Origin: Atrichornis clamosus | Taxonomy: Eukaryota; Chordata; Aves; Passeriformes; Menuridae | Direction of reading: 5' to 3' | Length of the DNA: 64,000 bases | Assembly: GCA_013400975.1 (NCBI GenBank) | Contig: WBMZ01003306.1 | Span: 186,001 to 250,000, forward strand | Shown: piece by piece, positions 62,663 to 64,000 of the stretch | How the letters are laid out: every line of letters begins with the position of its first letter | Position numbering within the stretch: position 1 is the first letter of the stretch | Translations under genes and position numbers: made by a program | Notes under the pieces: generated by a model | The model's database searches: none | Told to the model about the DNA's origin: nothing | What the model saw: the letters and a program-made list of their open reading frames with translations, nothing else

Positions 62663-64000
62663 TAGTGTTCAACCTCATTAAACCTGTCTTGTAGACATTC
62701 TTCATCTAAGTAAATATATGGACTCATTGGGTCAAATTACAGAGTTCTCTTCACCCCACATAATAGACCACTCACTTGGGAGACAGCATGTCTGTCTTTA
62801 AAACATGGATCTTGAATGACATCTCATCCAGGAACTAGATAATTAATTACACCAATCTGCACATTGTTCATCTTTAAATTTGTTTCAGATTTCTTCTCTT
62901 GCCAGCAAAGCTTCACTAGAAGCACTGTATTCTATTGGTTGGGGGTTTGTTTAATCAGCGTTTTCCAACATTGAAAGTTTTTTGCTGAAAATAATTTTTG
63001 AGCAGCATTACTTACCAAATGGAAAGGTAAGCTAACTACTAAAAAAATTATTTTAGCTACTCCAAATATTTTAGAAGCAAATTTAAAATTTTGAACCACA
63101 GACTGTAATACACAGTGTAAATATTAATTAGAGGAAATAGTATCTTTGAATTAACTGTAATTTAAAATGCTGAAAGCAAAAAACATTTTATAAGTGCTGC
63201 TTTTTTTTGTTGTTTTTTAATTGTTACCTTTGGCCCTCTAAACTTCTCAGTAATCCAAATTAAATCATTCCCGAAAGACCTAATTAGGTCTTTTCCAATA
63301 AGACATAGCACAGAAATGTCAAGAATAACTTCTGCTATATGTTGGGTAAAGGACAAACACCCTTGTCAAAACAGGATACCTGCTCACAAGCACAGATCAC
63401 TCAGCACTCTCCTTTCACACACATTGCTGCCCAGATTAGAGATAGCCAGGAAGTGCGTGTTGTTTACTTGGAAGCTGGCATGAGAATTGCACTGATGTTC
63501 CAACTCGCCAGGATGGAGAAGGGACGTAATAAAGAATGCAGCAATCATCCACAACTTCCCTCCCTCATCCTCCACAACTTTTTTACCATTAGCTTAGTTT
63601 ACTTTTAACAATGGGGGGAAAAAATAGTCATGTTGTCCTAATCTTTTCTTTGTAATGGACTTCAGTTTTGCTATGCTTTGTTGGGTGAATTTTTTCTTGT
63701 TTGATGGGGGTTTTTTATCAAGTTAAATTCTGTTTCTTTAGACTACTTTCCTCTGCCTTGTAAAATGTTGTTCATTGGTTCTGCACAGTCAGGGGATCAG
63801 CATCCTGTGTTTGGAATTGGGTACAATGGCAGTGACAACGTGTGTCCTCTGTGACATGATGGCAAAATTCTATATGAATTGTTCCATACATTCCCACACA
63901 TGGCCTACAAATTTACTCCATAGAAAATGCTTCAGGCAGAGGAAAAACAGCCCTACAATGGCCGTGAAAATAACATAGTCTATAGAGCTGGAAATCAAAG
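62663..64000. other. Non-coding unique sequence after the LTR
   Basis: No gene or recognised repeat. The overlapping frames at 63339-63608 plus and 63384-63575 minus are chance frames in a patch of slightly higher G+C. Confidence 0.55.

Noticed and set aside
1..64000. tRNA, rRNA, U6/7SK and other small RNA genes
   Set aside because: Scanning for A/B-box, U6-type and other familiar starts gave nothing convincing on either strand. A covariance-model search would be decisive.

Overview
This window looks like vertebrate, specifically bird, non-coding DNA. It is AT-rich, poor in CpG, has no dense gene packing and shows no operon or ribosome-binding-site organisation. The strongest lineage evidence is two pieces of the chicken-repeat-1 (CR1) LINE in the reverse orientation (about 43391-43610 and 58803-58870) and one almost complete solo LTR (about 62065-62662, minus strand) of an avian endogenous retrovirus family that I recognise from bird genomes, notably songbirds. 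A Neoavian bird, perhaps a passerine, is therefore the likely source. The species and locus cannot be named from the sequence.

I found no protein-coding exon that I can defend. The open frames are all short (the longest is 157 codons), occur on both strands with overlaps, have no recognisable domains and lack a consistent exon/intron pattern. The window is best read as part of a gene desert or a very long intron. No tRNA, rRNA, snRNA, CRISPR array or CpG island was seen.

Layout: 1-3.7 kb is AT-rich unique sequence with a GGTA microsatellite. At 3734-3864 a hairpin with 20-base arms could be a small hAT-type relic. From 4 to 30 kb the sequence is mostly unique, with several stretches rich in homeodomain-type TAAT cores that resemble conserved enhancers (9.12-9.38, 12.04-12.26 and 21.93-22.16 kb), a candidate 30-base microexon at 12858-12887 and a possible very degraded CR1 near 19.6-19.8 kb. 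From 30 to 43 kb come further enhancer-like blocks (30.70-31.03 and 38.90-39.24 kb), a long T tract (33.3 kb), an AT palindrome (34.6 kb) and a CpG-enriched patch (41.34-41.66 kb). From 43 to 64 kb lie the two CR1 pieces, a possible recursive splice site (50165), a good CTCF-like motif (57717-57730) and the solo LTR.

Nothing here amounts to a clear new biological system. The points most worth checking are the LTR with its intact promoter signals, the 3.7 kb inverted repeat, the microexon candidate, the recursive splice candidate, the CTCF-like site and the enhancer-like blocks. All except the LTR and the two CR1 pieces are inferences from pattern alone.
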